Of a stretch of DNA of 64,000 bases, positions 8,981 through 18,237 are shown one piece after another; the first letter of the stretch is position 1, and the number at the start of each line of letters is the position of its first letter. The position numbers and the translations under genes were made by a program. The stretch lies in assembly GCF_009695765.1 (NCBI RefSeq), contig NZ_VUNI01000001.1, forward strand, positions 1-64,000, written 5' to 3'. The DNA comes from Roseburia porci. Its GTDB lineage: Bacteria > Bacillota > Clostridia > Lachnospirales > Lachnospiraceae. The notes beneath the pieces are model-generated. The model was not told where the DNA came from. It did no database searches and was given only the letters and a program-made list of their open reading frames with translations.

Positions 8981-10465
8981 ATGAACGATATGAATTTAGA
9001 AAAGTCCTCCCCATGGGATGGACTTCATGAGGAATGCGGCGTATTCGGAATGTATGATTTCGATGGAAATGACGTAGCATCTACCATATATTATGGTTTA
9101 TTTGCATTACAGCACAGAGGACAGGAAAGCTGTGGTATTGCAGTCAGTGAAACAAGCGGACCAAAAGGAAAGATCACAACCTATAAAGGAATGGGGCTTG
9201 TAAATGAGGTCTTTACACCGGATACTTTAGAGACATTAAAAGGAAATCTCGGAGTTGGTCATGTGCGTTATTCGACAGCTGGAGCATCTACCAGAGAAAA
9301 TGCTCAGCCACTTGTACTGAATTATGTAAAGGGAACACTTGCCCTTGCGCATAACGGTAATCTGATTAATGCAAACGAATTAAGAAGAGACTTAGAGTAT
9401 ACAGGTGCAATCTTCCAGACAACAATTGATTCAGAGGTCATTGCATATCACATTGCAAGAGAACGTCTGAATTCCCATTCAGCAGAAGAGGCAGTAAGAC
9501 GTGCATGTCAGAAGCTGAAAGGTGCCTATGCACTGGTCGTAGCAAGCCCGAGAAAACTGATCGGAGCCAGAGATCCGTTTGGATTTAAGCCTCTTTGCAT
9601 TGGAAAACGTGATAATTCTTACATTATCACATCAGAAACATGCGCACTGGATACGATTGGTGCAGAGTTTGTACGTGATGTCAGACCAGGTGAAGTTGTT
9701 ACGATCACAAAAGACGGAGGGATCGAATCCGATACTTCCATGTGCCTTCCGGAAGAAAAAGAAGCAAGATGTGTTTTTGAATACATTTATTTTGCAAGAC
9801 CGGACAGCCATATTGACGGACTGAGCGTATATGCAAGCCGAATCAAGGCAGGAAGATTCCTGGCACAGGACAGCCCGGTGGAAGCAGATCTGGTTACCGG
9901 TGTACCGGAATCCGGTAATGCAGCAGCACTTGGATATTCCATGGAATCCGGAATCCCTTATGGAACCGCTTTTGTTAAGAATGGTTATGTGGGAAGAACC
10001 TTTATCAAACCAAAACAAAGCAGCCGTGAATCCAGTGTTCAGGTAAAATTGAACGTGTTGAAAGAGGCAGTTGCTGGCAAACGTGTGATCATGATCGATG
10101 ATTCAATCGTGCGTGGTACAACATCAGACCGTATCGTCCGGATGTTAAGAGAGGCAGGGGCAACAGAAGTTCATGTACGTATCAGCTCTCCACCATTTTT
10201 ATGGCCATGCTATTTCGGAACCGATATTCCAGAAAGAGAGCAGTTGATCGCATATAACAGATCGATCGATGAGATCTGCGAGATTATTGGAGCAGATTCA
10301 CTTGGATATCTGGATATTGACCGTCTGTCCCAGATGGTTGACGGACGCCCGATCTGCAAAGGATGCTTTAACGGTGTATATCCGATGGAGCCGCCAAAAG
10401 AGGACATCCGTGGAGACTATTTTGACAAAGAGATTAATCTTTCCAGAAAATTAGAGCGTATGTAA
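8981..10465 (+). CDS. purF: Amidophosphoribosyltransferase
   Basis: First committed step of purine synthesis: PRPP plus glutamine to phosphoribosylamine. 494 residues. An 18-residue propeptide precedes the nucleophile Cys19 (HEECGVFGMYD); the Ntn glutaminase domain (LFALQHRGQESCGIAV, VGHVRYSTAG) is followed by a phosphoribosyltransferase domain with VIMIDDSIVRGTT. Cysteines in RCVFEYIYF, FLWPCYFG and ICKGCFNG match the ligands of the oxygen-sensitive 4Fe-4S cluster of the Bacillus-type enzyme, so it is probably an Fe-S PurF with a cleaved propeptide. Activity is normally feedback-controlled by AMP/GMP. Confidence 0.97.
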   Translation: MNDMNLEKSSPWDGLHEECGVFGMYDFDGNDVASTIYYGLFALQHRGQESCGIAVSETSGPKGKITTYKGMGLVNEVFTPDTLETLKGNLGVGHVRYSTAGASTRENAQPLVLNYVKGTLALAHNGNLINANELRRDLEYTGAIFQTTIDSEVIAYHIARERLNSHSAEEAVRRACQKLKGAYALVVASPRKLIGARDPFGFKPLCIGKRDNSYIITSETCALDTIGAEFVRDVRPGEVVTITKDGGIESDTSMCLPEEKEARCVFEYIYFARPDSHIDGLSVYASRIKAGRFLAQDSPVEADLVTGVPESGNAAALGYSMESGIPYGTAFVKNGYVGRTFIKPKQSSRESSVQVKLNVLKEAVAGKRVIMIDDSIVRGTTSDRIVRMLREAGATEVHVRISSPPFLWPCYFGTDIPEREQLIAYNRSIDEICEIIGADSLGYLDIDRLSQMVDGRPICKGCFNGVYPMEPPKEDIRGDYFDKEINLSRKLERM

Positions 10466-10490
10466 AAGAGGATTAAGAGGAGAATATTTT

Positions 10491-11942
10491 ATGAGTACAG
10501 ATAGATATACAAGTCCGTTATCTGAGCGTTATGCAAGCAAAGAGATGCAGTATATTTTTTCACAGGATATGAAGTTTACAACCTGGAGAAAATTATGGAT
10601 CGCACTTGCTGAGACAGAGATGGAGCTTGGATTAAGTGAAGATGGCAAACCGGTTATTACACAGGAACAGATTGACGAGTTGAAAGCACATGTGAATGAC
10701 ATTAATTATGATGTTGCAAAAGAGCGTGAAAAGCTGGTACGTCATGATGTTATGAGTCATGTATATGCATATGGAAAACAGTGTCCGAAAGCAGCCGGAA
10801 TCATCCATCTTGGAGCAACTTCCTGCTACGTAGGAGATAACACCGATATTATCATTATGAATGAGGCATTAAAACTTGTTCATAAGAAGCTGATCAGCGT
10901 AATTAACGAACTTGCCAACTTCGCTGAGAAATACAAAGATCTTCCAACTCTTGCATTTACACATTTCCAGCCAGCACAGCCGACAACCGTTGGTAAACGT
11001 GCCACTCTCTGGACACAGGAATTTATGATGGATCTTGAAGATCTTGAATATGTTCAGAAATCCCTGAAATTACTTGGTTCAAAAGGAACAACCGGAACAC
11101 AGGCAAGCTTTTTGGAACTTTTTGATGGTGACAATGAAGTAATCGACAAAATTGATCCAATGATCGCAAAGAAAATGGGATTTGATTCCTGCTATCCGGT
11201 TTCCGGACAGACTTATTCCAGAAAAGTAGATACACGTGTGGCAAACATTCTTGCCGGAATTGCGGCTTCTGCACATAAGATGTCAAACGATATTCGTTTA
11301 TTACAGCATCTGAAAGAAGTGGAAGAACCATTTGAGAAGAATCAGATCGGATCTTCTGCAATGGCTTACAAGAGAAATCCAATGAGAAGTGAGCGTATCG
11401 CATCTCTGTCCAGATATGTTATGGTAGATGCATTAAATCCAGCAATCACTTCTGCAACACAGTGGTTTGAAAGAACGCTGGATGATTCTGCAAATAAACG
11501 TCTTTCTATCCCGGAAGGATTCCTTGCAATCGATGGAATTCTGGATCTGTGCCTGAATGTTGTTGATGGACTTGTTGTATATCCAAAAGTAATTGAGAAA
11601 CATTTCATGAGCGAGATCCCATTTATGGCAACTGAGAACATTATGATGGATGCTGTAAAACGTGGTGGCAACAGACAGGAACTTCATGAGAAGATTCGTC
11701 AGCTTTCTATGGAAGCAGGAAAAAATGTCAAGGTAGAAGGAAAAGAGAACAATCTGATCGATCTGATCGCAGCAGATCCTTCTTTTGGACTTACCAAAGA
11801 AGAACTCCAGGCAACTTTAGAGCCATCCAGATACGTGGGACGTGCTCCACGTCAGGTTGAGGTATTCTTAAGAGATGTTGTAAAACCTGTTCTGGATGCA
11901 CATAAAGATGAGATGGGTGTGAAAGCCGAGATTAATGTATAA
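10491..11942 (+). CDS. purB: Adenylosuccinate lyase
   Basis: Cleaves fumarate from SAICAR and from adenylosuccinate. 483 residues of the fumarase/aspartase superfamily. Visible: the N-terminal RYTSPLSERYAS, HLGATSCYVGDN, a TLAFTHFQPAQPTTVGKR segment with catalytic His, and the signature loop QIGSSAMAYKRNPMRSE with the catalytic Ser. GAGGAGA precedes the ATG 25 bp after purF. Acts on the product of purC two genes upstream. Its message ends in the hairpin that also holds the ribosome site of the next gene. Confidence 0.97.
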   Translation: MSTDRYTSPLSERYASKEMQYIFSQDMKFTTWRKLWIALAETEMELGLSEDGKPVITQEQIDELKAHVNDINYDVAKEREKLVRHDVMSHVYAYGKQCPKAAGIIHLGATSCYVGDNTDIIIMNEALKLVHKKLISVINELANFAEKYKDLPTLAFTHFQPAQPTTVGKRATLWTQEFMMDLEDLEYVQKSLKLLGSKGTTGTQASFLELFDGDNEVIDKIDPMIAKKMGFDSCYPVSGQTYSRKVDTRVANILAGIAASAHKMSNDIRLLQHLKEVEEPFEKNQIGSSAMAYKRNPMRSERIASLSRYVMVDALNPAITSATQWFERTLDDSANKRLSIPEGFLAIDGILDLCLNVVDGLVVYPKVIEKHFMSEIPFMATENIMMDAVKRGGNRQELHEKIRQLSMEAGKNVKVEGKENNLIDLIAADPSFGLTKEELQATLEPSRYVGRAPRQVEVFLRDVVKPVLDAHKDEMGVKAEINV

Positions 11943-11978
11943 AAAAGAACTGATTACAGAAATCGTTTCGTGTGAATA

Positions 11979-12059
11979 AAAAAAGCCTCTCTGGTTACAA
12001 TGAAACTGAGTGCTTTGTGTAATACAAAGCAAAGATTCATGGAACAGGGAGGCTTTTTT
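11979..12059 (+). promoter_or_regulatory. Terminator-like hairpin enclosing the eno ribosome site
   Basis: A 15-bp stem (11979-11993 with 12045-12059, one G-U pair) whose 3' arm contains AGGGAGG (12046-12052) and six T, ending on the base before the eno ATG at 12060. The 51-base loop has its own hairpin GCTTTGT/ACAAAGC (12012-12030). As RNA it would both resemble a purB terminator and hide the eno ribosome site; opening it would allow read-through and translation together. I see no clear separate eno promoter. Control is inferred. Confidence 0.6.
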
Positions 12060-13346
12060 ATGTCATTGATGATTCAGATTGTTGACATTCACGGAAGAGA
12101 AATACTTGATTCGAGGGGAAATCCGACAATCGAGGTGGAAGTAACGGCACAGACAGAGACGACAGGAAAGAAAATAACAGCAATAGAATCAGTTCCATCT
12201 GGGGCCAGCACAGGAAAGTTTGAGGCCGTGGAGCTTAGGGATGGTAATCCGAGATATTTTGGACTTGGAGTATTAAATGTGGTGGATCATATTAATAATC
12301 GGATCCGTAAGGAACTTCTTGGGATGAATGTTCTGGATCAGGTAAAGATTGACCGCAGAATTATCGAACTGGATGGTACGGATAATAAAGAGAATCTTGG
12401 AGCAAATGCGACACTCGGGGTTTCACTTGCCTGCGCATCCTGTGCGGCAAAGGCTCTGGATATGCCGTTATTCCGTTATTTGGGAGGAACCAATGCAAAG
12501 CGTCTGCCAAGACCGATGATGAATGTGATAAACGGAGGCGTACACGCGGCAAATCTGCTTGATTTTCAGGAGTTTATGATTGTCCCGGTCAGTGCTTCCA
12601 CATTTTCTGAGGCTCTGCGAATGGGAGCGGAAGTGTACCATTATCTGAAACTGCTTTTGCATGAGGATGGAATGCTTACAGCGGTTGGAGATGAAGGCGG
12701 TTTTGCACCGGATCTTCACACGGCGGATGAAGTATTCCGATATTTAACAAAAGCAGTGGAAAAGGCAGGGTATAAGCCGGGAGAAGATATTGCATTTGCG
12801 ATGGATGCTGCAGCAAGCGAGCTGTATGATGAAGAACGGGATGTTTATATTTTCCCGGGAGAAGAAGTGATACGAAGTGCGGATGAGATGATCAGTCTGT
12901 ATGAACATTTAATTGATGAGTATCCGCTTATCTCAATCGAAGATGGATTAAACGAGGAAGCGTGGGAAGGATGGCAGAAACTGAAGCAACGGATTGGAGA
13001 CAGGGTAATGCTTGTTGGCGATGATCTGTTTGTGACAAACAGTAAACGGATCCGCTGCGGAATAGAACTGGATGCAGCGAATGCGGTGCTGGTAAAGGTC
13101 AATCAGATCGGAACCCTGACGGAGGCAATGGATGCGATTGAGCTCTGCCACAGAGCCGGTTATCAGTCGATCATATCGCACAGATCAGGAGAGACAGAAG
13201 GCAGTTTTATCTCAGATCTTGCAGTGGCAGTAAATTCGGGATATATAAAGAGCGGAGCGCCATGCAGAGGCGAACGAACTGCAAAATATAATGAACTTCT
13301 TCGGATTGAAGAGCAGCTTACACTTGCAAAATTTGAAAAACGATAG
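12060..13346 (+). CDS. eno: Enolase (divergent form)
   Basis: Predicted to interconvert 2-phosphoglycerate and phosphoenolpyruvate. 428 residues, normal length. All expected active-site elements are present: [25 protein letters not shown], Glu in MGAEVYHYL, metal ligands in [18 protein letters not shown] and LVGDDLFV, the base Lys in [21 protein letters not shown] and the Lys of YIKSGAP. It departs from common bacterial enolases (GETEG for [14 protein letters not shown] for the usual GxHADNN) and lacks the strong codon bias of gap, pgk and tpiA, using CGG, AGG and ATA. It may be a secondary enolase; whether another copy exists outside the window is unknown. AGGGAGG and spacing favour the ATG at 12060 over in-frame ATGs at 12000 and 12039. 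Confidence 0.88.
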   Translation: MSLMIQIVDIHGREILDSRGNPTIEVEVTAQTETTGKKITAIESVPSGASTGKFEAVELRDGNPRYFGLGVLNVVDHINNRIRKELLGMNVLDQVKIDRRIIELDGTDNKENLGANATLGVSLACASCAAKALDMPLFRYLGGTNAKRLPRPMMNVINGGVHAANLLDFQEFMIVPVSASTFSEALRMGAEVYHYLKLLLHEDGMLTAVGDEGGFAPDLHTADEVFRYLTKAVEKAGYKPGEDIAFAMDAAASELYDEERDVYIFPGEEVIRSADEMISLYEHLIDEYPLISIEDGLNEEAWEGWQKLKQRIGDRVMLVGDDLFVTNSKRIRCGIELDAANAVLVKVNQIGTLTEAMDAIELCHRAGYQSIISHRSGETEGSFISDLAVAVNSGYIKSGAPCRGERTAKYNELLRIEEQLTLAKFEKR

Positions 13347-13386
13347 TTTGATGCAGGCAGTGCTGAGTGTGAAGTATAAAAAATAG

Positions 13387-13415
13387 TTGAAATACACCTT
13401 CTGGTATGATATACT
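13387..13415 (+). promoter_or_regulatory. Promoter of secG-rnr
   Basis: TTGAAA (13387-13392), 17 bases, TATACT (13410-13415), about 40 bp before the secG start. Confidence 0.7.
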
Positions 13416-13455
13416 TTGATAAGTTACGAGTATTGGAAAGCAGGAGGTGTAGATC

Positions 13456-13695
13456 GTGAGTATCTTACATACGATTTTAACTATAGTTTTTATTATAATC
13501 AGTATTGCAATTACAGTTGTTATCTTAATGCAGGAAGGTAAGTCAGCAGGACTTGGAGCAATCAGTGGTGCCGCTGACACATACTGGGGCAAGAACAAAG
13601 GACGTTCCATGGAAGGTGTTCTTGTAAAGGTTACAAGAGTTGGCGTAATCCTTTTCCTCGTACTTGCTGCGGTGTTAGATTTAGGAATCTGGTAG
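13456..13695 (+). CDS. secG: Preprotein translocase subunit SecG
   Basis: Small membrane subunit of the SecYEG channel. 79 residues with two membrane segments (residues ~3-23 and ~55-76) joined by the conserved loop QEGKSAGLGAISGAADTYWGKNKG. GTG start preceded by CAGGAGGTG. It lies before rnr, smpB and ssrA, an order common in Firmicutes. Confidence 0.95.
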   Translation: MSILHTILTIVFIIISIAITVVILMQEGKSAGLGAISGAADTYWGKNKGRSMEGVLVKVTRVGVILFLVLAAVLDLGIW

Positions 13696-13705
13696 AATAC
13701 TTAAG

Positions 13706-13739
13706 AGGCTGTCGTTGATATACGATGGCTTCTTTTTTT
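13706..13739 (+). terminator. Weak terminator between secG and rnr
   Basis: 10-bp stem with three G-U pairs (13706-13715 with 13722-13731), then seven T. It overlaps the start of the rnr ribosome site region, so probably allows partial read-through into rnr. Confidence 0.6.
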
Positions 13740-13750
13740 GAGGAAAACAC

Positions 13751-15880
13751 ATGAGAAAAGAAGAAAAAGATTTATTTGAACAGAGAAAACGAATGGTATA
13801 TGAATTCATCTGTGACGACATGTACGTACCGATGAAGATTAAAGAAATCGCAATTGTACTTGGCGTATCCAGGGCTGAACGGGAAGAACTTGTCAAAGTA
13901 CTGGATGCACTTATCGCAGATGGCAAGATCGCAATCTCCAAGCGCGGTAAGTATGCAAAAGCAGAAGCAAAGATTATAACCGGTGTGTTTACTGCGCATC
14001 CCAAAGGGTTTGGCTTTGTAACGGTTGATGGAGAAGAGGAAGATATCTTTATTCCAGCGGATCAGGTACATGGTGCAATGCATATGGACACTGTACAGAT
14101 CACGATTGCACCAAAGACCAGTGGAAAACGAAAAGAAGGCTCCGTGGTAAAAATCCTTGAAAGAGGAATGAACCATGTTGTCTGCACATATGAAGCAAGT
14201 AAGAATTTTGGATTTGCAGTTCCGGATAATCCGAAATTCGGTAAGGATATTTTTATTCCGATTGAACGCTCCAAGGGTGCTGTTGCAGGACATAAAGTTG
14301 TAGTGGAAATCACAAATTACGGTGGAAAAGATAAGAAACCAGAGGGAAAAGTGGTGGAGATCCTGGGTCATATCAATGATCCGGGAACAGATATTCTTTC
14401 CATCGTCCGGGCTTATGATATGCCTGTGGAATTCTCTGAAAAGATCATGAACCAGGTGGAACGGGTGTCAAACGAAGTATCAGATGCGGATATGGCAGGC
14501 AGAATGGACATCCGTGACTGGCAGATGGTGACGATTGACGGAGAGGATGCGAAAGATCTTGATGATGCGGTTTCCCTGACGATGGATGGAGAGAATTATA
14601 AGCTTGGTGTTCATATTGCGGATGTATCCAACTACGTACAGGAACACAGTGCACTGGATGTAGAAGCCTTAAAACGTGGAACCTCTGTATATCTGGTGGA
14701 TCGTGTAATCCCAATGCTGCCACATAAGCTTTCCAATGGAATCTGCTCTCTGAATCAGGGAGAAAACCGTCTTGCGCTCAGCTGCATTATGACGATTAAT
14801 CCAAAAGGAGAAGTGATTGACCACAAGATTGCGGAAACAGTAATCCGGGTAGACCGCAGAATGAGCTATACTGTGGTGAAAAAGATCCTCGAAGAACAGG
14901 ATCCGGAACTGAGAAAAGAATATGAGCCACTTGTTCCAATGTTTGAAAGGATGCGTGATCTCGCGGCAATTTTGCGGAAAAAACGCATGAAACGGGGCTC
15001 TATCGATTTTGATTTCCCAGAGACAAAGGTGATACTGGATGACAAAGGAAAGCCCGTTGAAATCAAACCGTATGACCGCAATGTGGCAACCAAGATCATT
15101 GAAGATTTTATGCTGATCGCGAATGAGACGGTTGCACAGGACTTTTTCTGGCAGGAGATTCCTTTCGTATATCGTACACATGATAATCCGGATAGTGAGA
15201 AAATCCATAAACTTGGAACCTTCATTAATAACTTTGGGTATTCCATTCATATTGGACAGGATGAAATCCATCCGAAAGAACTTCAGAAATTACTGCTGAA
15301 GATCGAAGGAACACCGGAAGAGGCGTTAATCAGCCGACTGACATTGCGTTCAATGAAACAGGCAAAATATACAACGACCAATACCGGACATTTTGGACTG
15401 GCTACAAATTATTACTGCCATTTTACTTCGCCAATCCGAAGATATCCGGATCTTCAGATCCACAGGATCATCAAAGAGACACTGCGAGGACGGATGAACG
15501 GAAAACGGATCGACCATTATGAAAAACTGCTTCCGGAGGTTGCAAAACATTCCAGTGAAATGGAGCGCCGGGCAGACGAGGCAGAACGGGAAACAATCAA
15601 ACTGAAAAAGGTTGAATTTATGGAAGATCATATTGGAGAACAGTTTGAAGGTGTGATTTCCGGTGTGACAGAGTGGGGATTTTTCGTGGAACTTCCAAAT
15701 ACGGTAGAAGGACTGGTGCGCGTCACGGAACTGCACGATGATTTTTATCAGTATTATGAAGATACTTATGAACTGGTTGGTGAAGTGACAAACCGACGTT
15801 ATAAACTCGGTCAGAAAGTAAAAGTGGAACTTGTGGCAACCGATAAGATCATGAGGACGATCGATTTTATCCTTGCATAA
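13751..15880 (+). CDS. rnr: Ribonuclease R
   Basis: 3'-5' exoribonuclease for structured RNA, also recruited in trans-translation to degrade faulty mRNA, which fits its place beside smpB and ssrA. 709 residues: N-terminal winged helix (~1-75), cold-shock-like OB domains (~75-240, with GFGFVTVDGEEEDIFIP), the RNB catalytic domain (~255-580; metal ligands in TIDGEDAKDLDDAVSL, then HYCHFTSPIRRYPDLQIHR) and a C-terminal S1 domain (~630-709, FEGVISGVTEWGFFVEL). GAGGAAAA precedes the ATG. Confidence 0.96.
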   Translation: MRKEEKDLFEQRKRMVYEFICDDMYVPMKIKEIAIVLGVSRAEREELVKVLDALIADGKIAISKRGKYAKAEAKIITGVFTAHPKGFGFVTVDGEEEDIFIPADQVHGAMHMDTVQITIAPKTSGKRKEGSVVKILERGMNHVVCTYEASKNFGFAVPDNPKFGKDIFIPIERSKGAVAGHKVVVEITNYGGKDKKPEGKVVEILGHINDPGTDILSIVRAYDMPVEFSEKIMNQVERVSNEVSDADMAGRMDIRDWQMVTIDGEDAKDLDDAVSLTMDGENYKLGVHIADVSNYVQEHSALDVEALKRGTSVYLVDRVIPMLPHKLSNGICSLNQGENRLALSCIMTINPKGEVIDHKIAETVIRVDRRMSYTVVKKILEEQDPELRKEYEPLVPMFERMRDLAAILRKKRMKRGSIDFDFPETKVILDDKGKPVEIKPYDRNVATKIIEDFMLIANETVAQDFFWQEIPFVYRTHDNPDSEKIHKLGTFINNFGYSIHIGQDEIHPKELQKLLLKIEGTPEEALISRLTLRSMKQAKYTTTNTGHFGLATNYYCHFTSPIRRYPDLQIHRIIKETLRGRMNGKRIDHYEKLLPEVAKHSSEMERRADEAERETIKLKKVEFMEDHIGEQFEGVISGVTEWGFFVELPNTVEGLVRVTELHDDFYQYYEDTYELVGEVTNRRYKLGQKVKVELVATDKIMRTIDFILA

Positions 15881-15993
15881 TTTATAAACTTTTCACGGTT
15901 GGTTTATTGATTTTTTTACGAAAATCATATATTCTATAATTCGGACACGGAAACAGAACGAGACGTTCCGTAAGGGAAAGGAGGATGCCAGTC

Positions 15994-16461
15994 ATGGCAA
16001 AGGAAGCAAGAAAGCTGATTGCAAACAACAAAAAAGCGCGTCATGATTATTTTCTCGAAGAGACCTTCGAAGCCGGCATCAGCCTTCACGGAACCGAAGT
16101 GAAATCTCTTCGTATGGGAAAATGCAGTATCAAAGAAGCATTTATTCATATAGAGGATGGAGAGGTTATTCTGTATGGAATGCATATCAGTCCGTATGAG
16201 AAAGGCAATATATTTAATAAGGATCCTCTCAGACCTAAGAAGCTTTTACTTCATAAGAAAGAGATCCAGAAGCTGGTTGGAAGAATCGCACAAAAGGGAT
16301 ACACACTTGTTCCAGTAGAGGTGTATTTCAAAGGAAGCCTGGTGAAAGTCCAGATCGCTCTTGCAAAAGGTAAGAAGCTATATGACAAGCGTCAGGACAT
16401 TGCGAAAAAGGATCAGCGCCGCGAAGCAGAGAGGGACTTCAAAGTCCGTAATCTGGGTTAG
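15994..16461 (+). CDS. smpB: SsrA-binding protein SmpB
   Basis: Binds the tRNA-like part of tmRNA and delivers it to stalled ribosomes. 155 residues, the normal length. Shows [39 protein letters not shown] and the C-terminal [26 protein letters not shown] tail in parts that enter the mRNA channel. AAAGGAGG ends 9 bases before the ATG at 15994; an in-frame ATG at 15985 directly abuts the ribosome site and is less likely. ssrA begins 52 bp downstream. Confidence 0.96.
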   Translation: MAKEARKLIANNKKARHDYFLEETFEAGISLHGTEVKSLRMGKCSIKEAFIHIEDGEVILYGMHISPYEKGNIFNKDPLRPKKLLLHKKEIQKLVGRIAQKGYTLVPVEVYFKGSLVKVQIALAKGKKLYDKRQDIAKKDQRREAERDFKVRNLG

Positions 16462-16513
16462 CGGATGATATCAGACATCTATGGCGGCATTGCCGTCTGG
16501 ATCATATATATTT

Positions 16514-16850
16514 GGGCTAGTAAAGGTTTCGACGGGGGAACTGAAGCTGGAGAAGCGAGTCGCATGCAATGCGTGAAATGGCAAAACTAAAATTAAACGC
16601 TGAAGATAATTTAGCATACGCTGCCTAATGGCAGCAGTCCACTCTAGAGCACTCACACTTTAGAATCTGGGCTTCGACCATGTGAGAAACGACATGAGCA
16701 AAGCTTTGAACTCATGGGCGTATCATGAAGCTACTGAAACCGCAAGGATGTTTGTTTTCGTGTGGCAGAGGGAATGTGAAATAACAAACTACGCTCGTAG
16801 AAGGACAGGGGATTTTCTTTCGGACACGGGTTCGATTCCCGTCTAGTCCA
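16514..16850 (+). ncRNA. ssrA: tmRNA (SsrA)
   Basis: Transfer-messenger RNA that rescues stalled ribosomes and tags the peptide for proteolysis. The 5' GGGCTAG (16514-16520) pairs with 3' CTAGTCC (16843-16849), followed by discriminator A; AGGTTTCGACGG after the 5' arm and the T-arm CGGGTTCGATTCCCG are typical. The tag reads AKLKLNAEDNLAYAA (16581-16625) then TAA, ending in YAA for ClpXP-type recognition. CCA is not encoded. The last 23 bases are the left copy of the prophage attachment core, so the tRNA-like 3' end is rebuilt from the duplicated sequence and stays functional. The native terminator is now 37 kb away at 53851-53884. Confidence 0.95.
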
Positions 16851-16851
16851 C
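16828..16851 (+). other. Prophage attachment site attL (24-bp core)
   Basis: The 24 bases from GGGTTCG to GTCCAC occur again at 53823-53846. The core is the T-arm and 3' acceptor strand of tmRNA, a common target for tyrosine integrases. Confidence 0.95.
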
Positions 16852-16853
16852 GC

Positions 16854-16882
16854 AAAAAACACCGTATTTACGGTGTTTTTTT
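16854..16882. terminator. Phage-supplied bidirectional terminator
   Basis: Perfect 13-bp inverted repeat (16854-16866 with 16869-16881) with A-run on one side and T-run on the other. It lies three bases past attL, so it ends tmRNA transcription in place of the displaced native terminator. On the other strand it ends int, whose stop codon is in the hairpin loop. Confidence 0.85.
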
Positions 16883-18061
16883 ATTATCGTGTTGCATTTC
16901 GTGTTGCATAAATGCTTCAAATTCTTTTACAGAATCTGGAGTATCCTTCTTATCGAACAAGGTTAGCCAACTTTGATACTTTTTATTTTGCTCTGGATTT
17001 TTATTTAGCAAAGATGCATTAAAGTAGTCATCAATTTTTTTATCTACTTCTGATCGTGCTGTTTTAAATTGCTGTACATAGTTACTTTTCATGGTTTTGT
17101 CGGTTTTCCATCCGCCACGATCCTGAGCATAATTGTCTGGCACATTCAGCATGGCCATTACAGACGCACTCACGTGCCTTAAATCGTGAAAAGACATATG
17201 AGGCAGACCATTCTTCTTAAGAAGGTACGAAAAGCGGTTAGAGATTGCTTTACCGCTTAATGTGACAAGCCTGTCAGTTTCTACATTGTCGATTAGTTCT
17301 TTTATATAGTCTGGAATAGTGAGCATTCTGTTTCGCTTTTGATTCTTGGCTATGCTTTTATCGATGTCTTTCCCATTAACATGCACCGTAACTTTGTCTA
17401 TATATATACAGTTTCCTTTTATGGAACCGGATTTGGTTAATCCTTTTATTTCAGACATCGTAAAACTTAACCACATTGCAAGCAGCACTGGAAGTTCAAT
17501 CTCTGTACCTTTAACCACATTAAATATGGTTTCCGGCATGGATATGTTATTTACCTTGGTGGATGCCTGCGGAAGTTTTACATTAATTTCAAATGGGTAG
17601 AACTCATGTATTACTGTAGATATTAAGCCAAATTCGTTTTTTACTGTTTTCGCTCCAATTGGTTTTCCTTTGCTTTTAGTTGATCTGGAAGGGCGCGAAC
17701 ATTCTTCGTTTATGGCATTTTGCAATACATCATTATTCAAAGAGGATAGTTTTTTGTCCATCAATGATTGAAAACCATATTTCTGAATTGTCCGGTATCC
17801 GTCTATGGTGGTTTCTGAAAGCTGCGGATATTTTTTAATATATCTGTCTATAGCTTCGGTCACGGTGATGGTAGCAGTAGACCGGTTTCGCTGTTCTTTT
17901 GTTGCTGCATATTCAGCAGCGGCCATTTCGCATCTACGTCGCCCGGATGGAGACGGATCATCATCTGTAAAAGACTTATATTTTCTTTTCCCGTTTGCAT
18001 CCGTATAATCATAGACCAAGCATCGCCATGATCCAGAAGGCAATTTTTTTGCTTTTGCCAT
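16868..18061 (-). CDS. int: Tyrosine-type site-specific integrase
   Basis: Catalyses integration at the tmRNA 3' end. 397 residues: an N-terminal arm-binding region (~1-60, including the AP2-like KYKSFTDDDPSPSGRRRCE), a SAM-like core-binding domain (~65-165) and a catalytic domain (~175-360). HDLRH (292-296), GGW near 317 and nucleophile Tyr328 in SNYVQQF are present. The usual first Arg (GLRxSE) reads SFTMSE here, with Thr201 at the Arg position. The start is supported by GAAAGGATG before the ATG. The C-terminal codons overlap a putative arm-type binding site (16889-16909) and the terminator, so the end of the gene does double duty. Confidence 0.95.
   Translation of the reverse strand: MAKAKKLPSGSWRCLVYDYTDANGKRKYKSFTDDDPSPSGRRRCEMAAAEYAATKEQRNRSTATITVTEAIDRYIKKYPQLSETTIDGYRTIQKYGFQSLMDKKLSSLNNDVLQNAINEECSRPSRSTKSKGKPIGAKTVKNEFGLISTVIHEFYPFEINVKLPQASTKVNNISMPETIFNVVKGTEIELPVLLAMWLSFTMSEIKGLTKSGSIKGNCIYIDKVTVHVNGKDIDKSIAKNQKRNRMLTIPDYIKELIDNVETDRLVTLSGKAISNRFSYLLKKNGLPHMSFHDLRHVSASVMAMLNVPDNYAQDRGGWKTDKTMKSNYVQQFKTARSEVDKKIDDYFNASLLNKNPEQNKKYQSWLTLFDKKDTPDSVKEFEAFMQHEMQHDNKKTP
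16889..16909. repeat. Left arm-type site (two GTGTTGCAT copies)
   Basis: GTGTTGCAT, TTC, GTGTTGCAT; the same 21 bases recur at 53667-53687 in the same orientation. Positions just inside both prophage ends fit arm-type binding sites for the N-terminal domain of the integrase. Inference from repeat and location. Confidence 0.6.
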
Positions 18062-18237
18062 AATGTATCATCCTTTCTACATGTATAAGATCAAAATTGG
18101 GTACAAAAATAACAGCCAGCCGGAACGAGTGTTCCGCTTGCGTTTGGCTGCTACGAATGATACAATATGCTTGCTTAGGGCTTTCGTATCATTCGGAAGC
18201 ATTACCGTCCTGCTTTGGTAGAGTGGGGCGGTTTTTT
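18062..18237. other. Structured intergenic region upstream of int
   Basis: Three inverted repeats in series: CAGCCA/TGGCTG (18113-18118, 18145-18150) enclosing GGAAC/GTTCC; a perfect 10-bp pair CGAATGATAC/GTATCATTCG (18154-18163, 18186-18195); and CCGTCC/GGGCGG (18205-18210, 18226-18231) followed by seven T on the + strand. Both flanking genes are on the - strand, so a + strand terminator here is unexpected. A 41-codon - strand frame (18077-18202, MLPNDTKALSKHI...) lacks a good ribosome site and is not called as a gene. Confidence 0.5.

Noticed and set aside
14669-15271. A 200-codon minus-strand frame inside rnr
   Set aside because: Complement of the conserved RNB domain; no ribosome site and no protein-like composition.
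18077-18202. 41-codon minus-strand frame upstream of int
   Set aside because: It spans the hairpin arms and has only a weak ribosome site; recorded as part of the structured region.
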